A model generated the notes under the pieces. It did not search any database. It was not told the origin of the DNA and worked only from the letters and a program-made list of their open reading frames with translations. A program made the translations under genes and the position numbers. From Atriophallophorus winterbourni (lineage: Eukaryota; Platyhelminthes; Trematoda; Plagiorchiida; Microphallidae): a stretch of 64,000 nucleotides of DNA. Position 1 is the first letter of the stretch, and every line of letters starts with the position of its first letter. The stretch spans positions 1 to 64,000 of the forward strand of contig JACCGJ010018783.1 of the NCBI GenBank assembly GCA_013407085.1, written 5' to 3'. Shown piece by piece: positions 1 to 9,559 of the stretch.

Positions 1-140
1 TCGCGGCAATACGCCGTTGGATCAGTTGGGGCTTAGTTTAGCCCCTTCAGCTACTTATAAAGTAGCGAGTAGACGAGAACTTCAGTTCACATTACGCCAT
101 CCGTCTACACAAATACTAGTTCGAAACGCGAAGAGTCCAT

Positions 141-195
141 CGGATACGCATAGCTGATGAGAGGCAAAAACCTCGAAACCGGTCCTGTGCTTCCG
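141..195 (+). ncRNA. Hammerhead ribozyme, monomer 1
   Basis: Type I hammerhead. Stem I pairs CGGA (141-144) with TCCG (192-195) and, after an asymmetric internal loop, GCATAG (148-153) with CTGTGC (185-190). The core CTGATGA (154-160) is followed by stem II GAGG/CCTC closing a CAAAAA loop, then GAAA (175-178). Stem III is only the self-complementary ACCGGT (178-183), ending in the GTC cleavage triplet, so the predicted cut follows C184. Such a short palindromic stem III is unstable alone but forms a perfect six-pair stem between two copies. This is the dimer-dependent design known from Penelope-like elements and animal retrozymes. Confidence 0.88.
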
Positions 196-397
196 GTGAG
201 ATTTTAGTGTTTCGGAATGGTATTCTACATTGAACTATCCAGGGGTTGTAATAACCCTCGCGGCAATACGCCGTTGGATCAGTTGGGGCTTAGTTTAGTC
301 CCTTCAGCTACTTATAAAGTAGCGAGTAGACGAGAACTTCAGTTCACATTACGCCATCCGTCTACACAAAGACTAGTTCGAAACGCGAAGAGTCCAG

Positions 398-452
398 CGG
401 ATACGCATAGCTGATGAGAGGCAAAAACCTCGAAACCGGTCCTGTGCTTCCG
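398..452 (+). ncRNA. Hammerhead ribozyme, monomer 2
   Basis: Identical in core, stem II, stem III and both stem I helices to the first monomer's ribozyme, exactly 257 bases downstream. The predicted cut follows C441. All invariant core bases are present, so this copy should be competent. Confidence 0.88.
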
Positions 453-473
453 GTGAGATTTTAGCGTTCCGAA

Positions 474-671
474 ATGGTATTCTACTTCGAACTATCCTGG
501 GGTTGTAATAACCCTCACGGCAATACGCCGTTGGATTCGTTGGGGCTTAGTTTAGTCCCTTCAGCTGCCTATATAGTAGCGAGTAGACAAAAACTTCGAT
601 TCGCATTGCGCCCTCCGTCTACACAAATACTAGTTCGAAACGCGAAGAGTCCAGCGGATACGCATAGCTGA
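474..671 (+). CDS. Short ORF repeated in each retrozyme monomer (doubtful)
   Basis: A 65-codon frame beginning MVFYFELSWG and ending ADTHS. Equivalent frames start at 217, 731 and 988, and at 18,214 (minus), 18,635 and 18,892 (plus). In most monomers the frame stops at the TGA TGA that belongs to the ribozyme core CTGATGA. Monomer length is not a multiple of three, so a circular RNA would change frame after one turn. I recognise no domain. The openness may simply reflect recent copying of one sequence, so this is recorded as a possibility and not as a gene. Confidence 0.15.
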   Translation: MVFYFELSWGCNNPHGNTPLDSLGLSLVPSAAYIVASRQKLRFALRPPSTQILVRNAKSPADTHS

Positions 672-709
672 TGAGAGGCAAAAACCTCGAAACCGGTCCT
701 GTGCTTTCG
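655..709 (+). ncRNA. Hammerhead ribozyme, monomer 3
   Basis: Core intact, predicted cut after C698. The outer stem I strand reads TTCG instead of TCCG, which turns a G-C pair into a G-U pair and keeps the helix. This pairing-preserving change supports a structural RNA. Confidence 0.87.
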
Positions 710-911
710 GTGAGATTTAAGCGTTTCGGAATGGTATTCTACTTTGAACTATCCTGGGGTTGTAATAACCCTCACGGCAATACGCCGTTGGATCAGTTGG
801 GGCTTAGTTTAGTCCCTTCATCTACTTATAAAGTAGCGAGTAGACGAGAACTTCAGTTCACATTGCGCCATCCGTCTACACAAATACTAGTTCGAAACGC
901 GAAGAGTCCAG

Positions 912-966
912 CGGATACGCATATCTGATGAGAGGCAAAAACCTCGAAACCAGTCCTGTGCTTCCG
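912..966 (+). ncRNA. Hammerhead ribozyme, monomer 4, weakened
   Basis: CTGATGA and GAAA are kept. The base of stem I next to the core changes from G to T (CATAT), losing a closing pair. Stem III reads ACCAGT instead of ACCGGT, so dimeric stem III would carry two mismatches. The predicted cut would follow C955. Probably poorly active. The same two changes recur at 18,816-18,870, so they predate the segmental duplication. Confidence 0.75.
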
Positions 967-1168
967 GTGAGATTTTAGCGTTTCGGAATGGTATTCTACT
1001 TTGAACTATCCTGGGGTTGTAATAACCCTCACGGCAATACGCCGTTGGATCAGTTAGGGCTTAGTTCAGTCCCTTTAGCTACTTATAAAGTAGCGAGTAG
1101 ACGAGAACTTCGATTCGCATTGCGCCATCCGTTTACACAAATACTAGTTCGAAACGGGAATAGTCCCG

Positions 1169-1222
1169 CGGATACAATAGCTGATGAGAGGCAAAAACCT
1201 CGAAACCGGTCCTGTGCTTCCG
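1169..1222 (+). ncRNA. Hammerhead ribozyme, monomer 5
   Basis: Core, stem II, palindromic stem III and outer stem I are intact; the predicted cut follows C1211. The inner stem I strand reads CAATAG rather than GCATAG, with one base deleted, which explains the 256-base spacing and leaves about four inner pairs. Confidence 0.8.
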
Positions 1223-1259
1223 GTGAGATTTTAGCGTTTCGGAATGGTATTCTACTTGT

Positions 1260-1269
1260 TATGGATTAT
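1260..1269 (+). repeat. Target-site duplication bordering the first array
   Basis: TATGGATTAT directly follows the last retrozyme bases. The same ten bases flank both ends of the second array (17,561-17,570 and 19,164-19,173). Here only the right copy is inside the window. Confidence 0.75.
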
Positions 1270-2351
1270 CTTAATGCATCGTATTCTGCTCGAAACATAT
1301 AAGCAATACAGCTCCACTAAACAACTTCTTTATTTTTTGGTTTTTTTGTTGAAAATATTTCATGATATTTATTATTCAAATATTCGAATCGACGGTATAA
1401 CCATTCACACTATCATTGCACGAGACTCAGAATCGATCCTTTTCAATTGGTAGATGATCAAAGCAACTAAATGTTTTTTAGCATGGGCAACCACTAAATG
1501 GTCAGTTGCTGGCAGTTGCATCTGGTTACAAGGTTTTACGTCAATATGTCTGTGAGTTATATGGTACTTTTCGATGTATTACAGTCACAAAGAATAATAT
1601 CAATTTTAATAACACACTTTTGTTTGCCATTACAAAAGTGATAATATACGTAATACTACAAACTACTACTAAGATTTTCTTTATGCATACCGCTACATTT
1701 AATGGACAAATACGTAATTATACCACAAAACGTTTGTTAGAGTGATCGTTTTTGTCTCGCAATTAGCCTGACAGTAAGAACGTTTTCTCCAGCAGGAAGA
1801 TCTGCATGAATACTACGTGTAGACTGTGGAACACCACTAAGAAGGTCAACATTTAACAGTAGGTTTACCACGACCTCCGCAGATTGCAGCGTTATTCGTA
1901 AAACTGGTTTTGCTGATATCAATTTTCCTGATATCATTGTATCTGAAATATATTGATGATATATTCATTATTCTAGTTTTCATGAAGGTTAAATAAATAT
2001 TCAGTCTCAAAAGTGTTTACACACATTGTTGTCATCGTGTAAGATTGTCAGCTTTGTTTATATTTCGAAGGACATGTTACTCATGAGTAGTCGAAAAGTA
2101 AACTGACGATTTTTGTTCAACTCAGCTAGTCGCATTTTGCATTAGCCTTTAAGATTCCGATAAATCACCCATGTTTAATAGATTTTAAATATAAACCACA
2201 CCCATCTTCTTCTATAACCTCTTTAGATTTCGACAGCAAGCCAGATCATGATGTATGCAATGAATCAAAGTAACCAACCAAGCGAACATCCCAATGAAAA
2301 TCCCACGAAAATAATCGGTGTTAGCTTGCACTGTATCAGAAGACCTGACAT
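1270..2351. other. AT-rich unit spacer, no gene seen
   Basis: Non-coding sequence repeated with about 1% difference at 19,174-20,260 and, for its first 640 bases, at 35,966-36,600. Positions 1,745-1,900 are a LINE ORF1 scrap, listed separately. The rest shows only short unrelated frames. Confidence 0.7.
1745..1900 (-). pseudogene. CR1-like LINE ORF1 fragment
   Basis: The minus strand resembles the ORF1 segment at about 6,960-7,080: it reads LRITLQSAEVVVNLLLN and later SIHADLP, as in the complete ORF1. It is cut on both sides. Longer or parallel copies lie at 19,649-19,810 and 36,433-36,784. Confidence 0.7.
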
Positions 2352-2640
2352 GGAGATCAGATCGGTTGGGAGACCACAACAGATGTTGCTGGCTCCTGCA
2401 CGGCTGGTCGGGCAGACAAAGCTACTCAAATGTGCCAGTTTTGAGAAAGATTCATGAACGCTTAATTGGGATCAGTCAAACGGTTCGTAATGTGTGGGAC
2501 TACCACGGTGATTGTCAAGGTTTCAACTCCCACCCAAGGCTCCGCTGATGAGCTCCAATAAGAGAGAAACTCGAATCCATTCCTCCCATTATGGACCGTC
2601 GTGATCAAATTTGTGAATATTTCAAACGACTTGTTACTTA
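2352..2640 (+). mobile_element. Sm-alpha-like short element with box B and hammerhead, unit 1
   Basis: The shared region runs from GGAGATCAGATCGG to about 2,640 and matches 20,261-20,550 and both orientations around 41,198-41,710. A Pol III box B-like sequence (GGTTTCAACTCCC, about 2,518-2,531) precedes a hammerhead. Schistosome Sm-alpha elements are SINE-like repeats with a Pol III promoter and a hammerhead, so this looks like the same class. The exact ends are uncertain. Confidence 0.65.
2539..2583 (+). ncRNA. Degenerate Sm-alpha-like hammerhead
   Basis: CTGATGA at 2,545-2,551, stem II GCTC/GAGA with a CAATAA loop, then GAAA. Stem III reads ACTCGAAT instead of the palindrome ACTCGAGT. The putative cut follows C2577. 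The stem I strands no longer pair well, so it is probably inactive. Confidence 0.6.
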
Positions 2641-3576
2641 CGGGTAGTCACAAAAATTATGAACGAATTCTCCAACACCCGTGGAGACCCCTAAAAACTC
2701 AAGACGACATGGTTTGCACTCGTGGGTAACAACGACAGCTAATCCCAACTACCAGATTTCTAAGCGATTCGTCATAGTTCCAAACTTTGAAATCTTCACC
2801 GAAGCGCACACACTCAATCCACACAATTTCCTAGCCTCTACATCCAACTGTTCTCATCGTCCATCATGTTCTCACGGAAACCTCTTGTATTGGATTTTGG
2901 TTTCTATCGATTCATCAGTTAGCTTGTGACGTATTGTATCGCGAAGCCTCGGACACTTTGTATTTTGGTGTTGAACATGTATCGTTAGCTTCACCACACT
3001 ATCATTTTAATGAATGTATCATGTGCATTGTGTGTTTTCGCGTTTCCTTAGTAAACGATTTTGTCAAACGTATTCTCTATTCGAATTAGCTTATATGAGT
3101 TGACCATTAGAGTGAATGAAAATTAGATTCAATTTTGAGGAGCAATATGGATATAATCTGCAAGTTGATTTTGACCTAAACCTGTCCCCATATCGAATAT
3201 GCCATGGAATCCATGGTAGAAATAGAAATCGCACAGCGCAGTGCAACTGAGCTCGTCATTGGCACTTTCTAATCGTCCACATAAAATCCGTTTCAGAATT
3301 TTGAAACTGTGCAAAGCCTAAAACAAAAACATAACGAAGATCACTAAATTTCATTAGGAGTTTACTTTATAAAAAAGCCCTACTTAGCAGACTTGTTTCA
3401 TCTCCTGTGATCACACAACGTCCCGGCCACACATTAAAATGTGTCAAAAGCAGCTTGAAATTATTCTGCATTTAGTGTCCTTCTGTGCAGTTGTTAAACA
3501 GTTCAACTACCCACGTTTTACTATCTGCTACACTTGATGTTTGAGAAGAATCTCTCGAACAAGTATGTCTTTGCGT
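2641..3576. repeat. Unit sequence downstream of the hammerhead element
   Basis: Repeated at 20,551-21,486 (about 2-3% different), at 41,711-42,570 (more diverged) and partly inverted at 40,779-41,192. It contains short frames such as 2,681-2,929 (plus) and 3,129-3,314 (minus, 61 codons beginning MHSFKILKRILCGRL). The latter is almost unchanged at 21,037-21,252, but I recognise no family. Nothing here can be called a gene with confidence. Confidence 0.6.
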
Positions 3577-3688
3577 TTCAAGGATTCAAGGATTTTATGG
3601 TTACAAAAGTTAATACTTTAAAACATCACAGGATTACGGTATGAATAAAAACATGAAAAATACAATAGTATAAAAGCAATAGTGAATA

Positions 3689-4540
3689 TCAAACGTAAGG
3701 CTCACGAATGTTATTCTTGTGCATATGTAAATCCAATTTCACTTTCAACGCCGCCAGGCAAGGAGAGTCCACCACATGTTGGGGTAAGAAATTCCAAAGA
3801 AATATAGCATGTATGGCGAATAAATGGCGCCGACAATCAATACGAGAACTTGGAACGTAAATGGATGAGGTGTGTCCACGTGTCACGTTCCCATCACACA
3901 TATCGAGCAAGTGTTTTGGTGGATGTTCTTCGTAGACAAAGTTCTATAAGTTAGAATAATATCGTGTCGTATCCTCCTTTGTGTAAAGTCGCATAGACCC
4001 AGACGTCGCAATCTTCCGGTGTACGGAACATTGTGAAGACCCATCACTAACTTTGTTGCTCTATGATAGATTTCATCGAAAAGAGCAATGTCTTTTCGCA
4101 TCAAAGGAGAACAGACCTCTACCTCATACTACATCGTAGGGCGAAGGTAGACATTCATTATCCTCGGTAACGTTACCAGCGATAATCTTCCACATATTCT
4201 TCAAAAGATACCTAACAATCTGTTTGCCCGTCGATATATGTTCTGGCAGTGCGCTGTGCTCTTCAGGTTTCCGCTAATCCACACTCCAAGATCTTTTTCT
4301 AACGAGCTCCATTCTAGGTTTTCAGTTCCCAATCGATTTGTCCAAGGAACATTCTTGCCAAGATGGAGCATCTTTCATTTCTCTATGTCGAATGACATGT
4401 CATTCATGACCGCCCAATTCGACACGCTGTCCAAATCCATTTGCAGTTCCTCACAATCATCTGCAGAACTTATTGGCGTCCAAATTTTCATATCATCCGC
4501 GAACAGGATCATTTTGGATTTTGGGGTGTAAATCATTTAT
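3689..4540 (-). pseudogene. LINE ORF2 C-terminal part, frameshifted
   Basis: Continuation of ORF2 in other frames: MIYTPKSKMILFADDMKIW near 4,540, later MRKDIALFDEIYHRATKL (4,104) and RLRRLGLCDFTQRRIRHD, ending at 3,689. A stop near 4,126 interrupts what copy 2 still reads as an open stretch (RPTMEYAVEVWAPW). This is the thumb and C-terminal region of CR1-type reverse transcriptase. Confidence 0.8.
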
Positions 4541-6568
4541 GTACAGCAGAAAGAGGAGCGGGCCTAGCACAGATCCTTGTGGGAATCCACTGGTGGTTTT
4601 GAACGTTTCGGATAGAGCTCCGTTAACTTTAACTTGGGCGTCGCGAACTGTCAAATAGTCGCACAACAATGAGAGGAGTAGATCACATATTCCTAAATGC
4701 ATCAGTTTTTGAAGAAGCAAGTGATGATTGACTCTGTCAAAAGCCATCGAAATGTCTAGGTAACAGACGTGTATGCAAGAACTTCTATCCAAATCCTTTG
4801 TCCAGTCGTCTAACGCTATGAGAAGATTCGTTAGACAAGAGCGATGGGATCGAAATCCATGTTGCGCTGTCGAGAACAAAATCTGCGATTCTTGAATCGT
4901 AAAGTGTGCAACCTTTCTTTTCGAGACGATACGTTCCATGAGCTTAGCAATAACAGGTTGAGGTGTGACGGGACGATAATTTGCAGCGTCAGATCGGCAA
5001 CCGCCTTTGAAGATAGGTGTTATCACGCCGGACTTCCAATCTTTCGGTACAACTCCCTTGAGCAACGAATAGTTGAACAGGCTGGAGAGCGGTTCACAAA
5101 GCTGACGGTGACAGAACCTGAGCACATCCGGTGTGATTCCATCCGCTCCTGGGGATTTTCTTACATTTAGTTTGAGCAAATGACTTGCAACAATCATTGG
5201 ATTTATCAAAATATCGCACAATGTTTCGATTCCTGTTTCGATTGAATACTCAAAACGTTCCACTAAAACCTTTGGCACGAACACTTTAGAATAGTAAATT
5301 GCTAGAGCATTTGCGGTTTCCAACGCTGTTTCAGTGAGTTTTTCACCATTCTGGATGGGAAAAATACCTGGTTTGACTTTCGCTTTCGCGTTCATGATTT
5401 TGTATAGTAATTTTGGGTTGCGTTCCATTTTTGACAGCAGCATCAATTGGTGCGCTTCCTTATCCTCTCGAATAAGTGCAGTCACTTTGTTGCGTAACAT
5501 ACGGAACTGTTGCCAAGAAGTAGAAGTATTGTTGGCTTTGTGCTGCACCCACGCTGCTCGCTTCAGTGCTATCCACTTTTTTGTTCTGCTGCGGACAACA
5601 AAACGAAGTTCATGGACGCACCTTTTCTGAACGATCTGCGAGTTCTCGTCTATCTTCAGTTTCAGAAAACCTACAAGTTCGTTCCATTGCGAGTCAGGGC
5701 TTATGTTTTCCGTCTGAAAATGCGGAATCTGCACGAGCGATTTACTCAGGGCCAATTTATCTACCCGTCGAACCACCCCATTCGGAGCAAGCGATTGCTG
5801 AGTACTGCAAACATAGTCAAACACAAGCACTGAATGGTCGCTAAGACCCAGCGGAGCCTGGAATTCGATCGCTTCGATAGATTGTTCTTCCGCTGTTAAC
5901 ACCAAATCCAAGACAGAGGGGCGGTCAGAACCTCTCCTCCGGGTGCATTCGTGAACATGGTTGTATAACGGGATTGAATCTAGTACCTCTCTAAATCGGT
6001 ATTCTGGTGTTTGTATGGAGTGATCGTCCCTGAGATAAAGGGTGGACAGATTAAAATCACCCATAATAAGTGTCGTTTCTTGCTGTGTGCGAGTAAAGCG
6101 CTGAAGCACTTGGATCAACCTTTCGTTGTACGATTCCGTAGATGAAGGGGAACGGTAGACCACACCAATAATGCAAACTTCACCAGACATCAGCGTTAAA
6201 GAGCACCAAATTGTATCCTCAAGCGTTAATTCTGTCTTGTCTATTGGATGGCACTGGAGTCGATTATGGTAATAAAGAGCAACACCACCACCACTTCTCT
6301 CTCGATCGTTTCTTATCAAATTCATATTTGGAATTGATATCTCCGTTTCAATCAATTGGGAAGAATACCATGTTTCTGTAATGGCGATAATGTCAGGTGA
6401 GTAGCGCGAACATATCTCGGTTAGCTCAGCTAATTTGTTTTGAAGGCTTTGTGCATTTGTATATAAACATCTTATAAAGTTTGTGGTGTTTAAATCATTG
6501 AAAGTTATCAAAGGGCCGACTCGGTTAGAGTCGGAATGCTCAAGTTTGTTGGAGCCATCACATGACAT
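4493..6568 (-). pseudogene. LINE ORF2: endonuclease-reverse transcriptase, broken at the catalytic box
   Basis: The open part is 691 codons. The N-terminal AP-endonuclease domain shows NAQSLQNKLAEL, ITETWYSS, GGGVALYY, MGDFNLS and SDHSVLVFD. The reverse transcriptase follows with SPGADGITPDVLR, NYRPVT, QHGFRSHRSCLTN, YLDISMAFDRVNH and PQGSVLGPLLFLLYIND. Just after LYINDLH the frame is lost and stops at 4,493. The catalytic LFADD sits in the next frame at about 4,495-4,505. The same break occurs in copy 2, so it was inherited by both. The GFPQGS here differs from GVPQGS in copy 2. Confidence 0.85.
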
Positions 6569-7818
6569 TCAGGTTGAACCTCATCACTAGGCGTTTGAGG
6601 GTCGGTACTATCCGTTTGCTTGATACCGGCTATTACCTTGGGCAAGCTCAACTTGACGTTTGGGGGTAGGTTTTTTCTATTAGCTTTCCATTCACTTTTG
6701 ATAGTATCCGTCATTTCGGTTGTGAAGAAGGTTAGCTTTAAAGGGCTAGGACCTTGCCCTTTATAGTTGGCAGATCGCTGTATCCTAAAAGCGTCCACAA
6801 GTACAGTATTTTTAATACCAATTGTTTCGGCTAGATATTTCCACTGTTTGTGGTCGTGCTGAGACTTTTCTTGAGAAAGTACGTCAGCAGCATCTTCCGA
6901 AACACCAAGAATTACAATACTTCTTGGATTACGTTCTTCACGAGATTTCTGCGACGACTTTCGCTCCCACCATGGTAGGTCTGCATGGATACGACATGTA
7001 GTCTCTGGAACACCTCTAAGAATGTAAGCATTTAAGAGTACGTTTTCCACGTCCTCTGCAGATTGCAGCGTTATTCTTAAAAGGCGAGGATCATCCTTGT
7101 GAGGAGAATTCAGGTGGTGGTTTAATCGAACTACTGATGAAGTAGTAACTGCGGCCAAGCTCATCTGACTGCAGAGTTTATACCACTCAGCTAAGTCATG
7201 TTTTTGCTTAGCTTCAAACAGCGTTTCCTGCGACTCGGTCACGTTTGTACATATAACGCTAAGGTTTACACCCGCGGACTTTATTTTATAATTTGACTCA
7301 GTCATTTTAGTAGTGGATTTTTTGAGTCCTTTCTCGGTTCCGTTAAGTCGAGGAGTCACTGATCCCAACGAACGCTTCCCCGTTTTAGTCGCCATCTGCG
7401 CGGTTATCTGGGCAAATGTTGGCCTGCTCGAGTATGATGTATTATCTACCGGCTCTTCGGCAGTAACCTCTAAGTCGGGTAACGACGGTGCCTTTATGAC
7501 GTTTATTATCAGTTCATTCAGTTTTCGTATACTGGATTCCATTCTATTTAGACGCGTCTCAATATCATATTCAGGGGTTTTCGCCGCCGAGGCTGACGGT
7601 GTTGATTTGGCCTTGCAAACCAGACAAACATAACAGACACCAGGACAATTATCTCCATTAATAGTCGATACTAAATCCGAGGTCAGCAATTTGTCGCATT
7701 TTGCATGCACTTTCAACAAACGGGCGTAACACGTGACAGATCTTGCCTTAGGACTTACCGACTTTCGGCAAACCGTGCACATGCATCCCGGTGTGCTTTT
7801 TATCCTTTTCGGGGTCAT
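6508..7818 (-). CDS. LINE ORF1 protein with zinc finger and two RRM-like repeats
   Basis: 436 codons, intact. Residues about 12-70 form a PHD-like cysteine/histidine finger (CTVCRKS, CYARLLKVHAKCDK, CYVCLVCK). A short coiled-coil-like stretch follows (ETRLNRMESSIRKLNELI). Two similar modules come next: about 185-300 (NLSVICTNVTE ... RIHADLP) and about 315-415 (SIVILGVSED ... KLSLPKV). Both share a KxxHDxxxW segment and a hydrophobic core, suggesting a tandem RRM-like fold that would bind the element's own RNA. It overlaps ORF2 by 61 bases in another frame. The start is the first Met of the frame. Function is inferred from position and from other CR1 ORF1 proteins. Confidence 0.75.
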   Translation of the reverse strand: MTPKRIKSTPGCMCTVCRKSVSPKARSVTCYARLLKVHAKCDKLLTSDLVSTINGDNCPGVCYVCLVCKAKSTPSASAAKTPEYDIETRLNRMESSIRKLNELIINVIKAPSLPDLEVTAEEPVDNTSYSSRPTFAQITAQMATKTGKRSLGSVTPRLNGTEKGLKKSTTKMTESNYKIKSAGVNLSVICTNVTESQETLFEAKQKHDLAEWYKLCSQMSLAAVTTSSVVRLNHHLNSPHKDDPRLLRITLQSAEDVENVLLNAYILRGVPETTCRIHADLPWWERKSSQKSREERNPRSIVILGVSEDAADVLSQEKSQHDHKQWKYLAETIGIKNTVLVDAFRIQRSANYKGQGPSPLKLTFFTTEMTDTIKSEWKANRKNLPPNVKLSLPKVIAGIKQTDSTDPQTPSDEVQPECHVMAPTNLSIPTLTESAL

Positions 7819-7990
7819 CTGGTCAGGGTTGTGTGCAGTACTGTTAAGTTGTGTGTGCGCAGGCAGTGGTTATGTCGAGCGATCGATGATGAGTATGGTG
7901 GGCGCGACGAAAAGCGTTGTTCACCATTAATGAACAAAGTCAGAATTGATTCCGGCGATGCGCTTCGGTAGTTGCTCTCACGACGTTGAA

Positions 7991-8919
7991 TATATAACCA
8001 GTCGACGGCGAAGAATAAGATCTTTCCGATGACGTTAATCTCTTTGAGGACTTGAAGCGTATTAACAGAGTTGCACGCGTAGATTCAATACGGGAAGATC
8101 ACGATAAATCCGAATTTGCTCGTATTATCGAATAGCGCTACGAGAGTGGTATATCCAGAAAGCTGACTTCGAGAGGAGTCCAACAAAGTATAATATATCT
8201 ACTAACGTGTAAGTGTAAGAACAGTATATCCTGATTAACAGGTGCTCAAAATAATGCGACCACACGGCACGTTGACACGTTTGTTATCAATCCGTAACAA
8301 TAGTTGTTTCAAGGCTCACTGAACCTGATCTTACTGTCTCCACCTGTCGATGGCAAACAGCCTGAAACCGGTAGTGGTGTGTAAGTGATGGGGATGTGAT
8401 AGTTGTTATAATTGTAACTTTCGAACAGATGTAATTTTTGTGGGTTTTGAAGCTTTTTTATCGACAAATCATGTTTGAATAAAGAATAAAAGTTTCGAAC
8501 AAAGCATTGCGAAATCTGGTTCCCTCAAGATGATTTCCTGATGCGGATCAACGTTATTCCGAAATTCGATGCATTGTCGAATTTTTCATTGTAAAGGTAA
8601 TTAAGATTAATTCGTAAACGTATGACTGATGACATATAATACAGCAAAAAGAGCAGTAAGTGTTTCTTGGATGATTATTGCATCTTCTCTTGCGAAATTC
8701 ATTTTCATTGCTTGCTGAGCAATTGTATTTGAAAATTAGGAATAGCCGTACCTTAAGACTGCGAGTGAGACTAGTATGGCTAGGATGCAGCATAACCAAC
8801 CAGTGGAGGGTACACGTTGGTAGTGCCGAGATATTCGAATCTAATGATGCACTGCTCAAATTCATTGGAAATACAGGTTAACTGGGAAATAGAATCATTC
8901 CATTGAAACGAATATTTGC
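7991..8919. other. Spacer, no recognisable gene
   Basis: Probably includes remnants of the LINE 5' UTR (about 7,820-8,250). Positions about 8,200-8,270 occur inverted near 26,610-26,670. From about 8,400 the sequence recurs at 42,590-43,100. The 103-codon frame on the minus strand (8,865-8,554) has no features I recognise and its homologous copy at 43,008-42,763 is open for only 81 codons. Confidence 0.5.
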
Positions 8920-9282
8920 TTACAATTTCGCTAACACTTATGGTGCCGAGAGCATTCAGCGATTCGAACACATTGTTTCTGACAGCGTGCTGTCGAACGT
9001 CTATAGTGTGTGTGCCTGTGTACGTTTATCTGCCACGCTCATTTCACTATAGAAAAAACGTGGATTCTCCCGACAGATTTGTTCTACTGATGACAGACCC
9101 ACACAGGACATTTAGGTCTGAAATCCGTTGAACATGAAATTGGATGAAGATCACACACAGGACGTTTTGCGCTTGCTCCACTTAAACGGCTATTGGGCCC
9201 GGGTGACTATTAGAAATTCTTCACGATGAGTGTGTTCTCGTGAACTTTATGCAACGACTCGATTCAGTAGTTCACAGAGGAC
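8920..9282 (-). pseudogene. SLC6-like last-exon copy, decayed
   Basis: The minus strand reads LCELLNRVVA-stop then EHTHREEFLIV, and further on LCGSVISRTNLSGES, SVADKRTQAHT and SLNALGTISVSE. These align with the intact exon at 35,512-35,874 (LRELLKPVVAWGP, HEHREEFLMV, LCGSVISGITLPEE, SVAEKLTQVHT, SLDALGIISAS). Stops and frameshifts break it. It faces away from the copy at 9,560-9,915, forming an inverted pair. The pair is repeated around 43,100-44,090. Confidence 0.7.
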
Positions 9283-9559
9283 ATACGACGGAACAATGAT
9301 ATAATAACACATGTAAAAATGTTCATGGTTTTAGCTGAATGTTTCAACCTCTCAGTCCATAATGTATGCTATACGGAAACTGTGAACGAGAAAAGTGAGT
9401 CATCAAGATGGCCATTTGCGTGCCGTGATACGTTTCCAATCACACGTGGCTAAGCACGTCATTTCGGGTATGCTGATTCTCCAGTTTCTCAGGTTAGCCT
9501 GCGTAAACTTTCGGCAACAATAATAAAGATTATTGTACATTAGGTTTTATGACATTAAT

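Larger units (their letters stand above)
1..1259 (+). mobile_element. Retrozyme-like tandem array with hammerhead ribozymes (3' part)
   Basis: About 4.9 tandem monomers of 257, 257, 257 and 256 bases, measured between predicted cleavage sites after C184, C441, C698, C955 and C1211. Each monomer holds a type I hammerhead plus a chain of small hairpins, for example at 243-257 (GGGTT loop AACCC), 261-273 (CGGC loop GCCG) and 308-322 (CTACTT ATA AAGTAG). Tandem short repeats with minimal hammerheads and structured non-coding spacers are the known signature of retrozymes, non-autonomous retroelements giving circular RNAs. The array is cut by the window start. It ends at 1,259 beside half of a target-site duplication (TATGGATTAT, 1,260-1,269). 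Mobilisation by a Penelope-like element is inferred. Confidence 0.8.
3577..7990 (-). mobile_element. CR1-like non-LTR retrotransposon, copy 1
   Basis: A nearly full-length LINE: ORF1 (7,818-6,508), ORF2 with apurinic endonuclease and reverse transcriptase (6,568 to about 3,689), and a 3' UTR ending in two perfect octamers, TCCTTGAA, at 3,577-3,592 (read on the minus strand). Octamer microsatellite tails are typical of the CR1 clade, and the domain order agrees. The 5' limit near 7,990 is a guess. A second copy with the same frameshift is at 21,487-25,890. Confidence 0.8.

Noticed and set aside
1..1259. Regular repeats resembling a CRISPR array
   Set aside because: The repeats are 257 bases, contiguous with no distinct spacers, and contain ribozymes; the window is clearly eukaryotic.
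2248..2548. Plus-strand frames as protein-coding genes
   Set aside because: They lie across the Sm-alpha-like non-coding element and its ribozyme.
9080..9100. CTGATGA motif (and its complement at about 9,758-9,764) as another hammerhead
   Set aside because: It lies in an SLC6-like exon, with no stem II and no GAAA strand in range.
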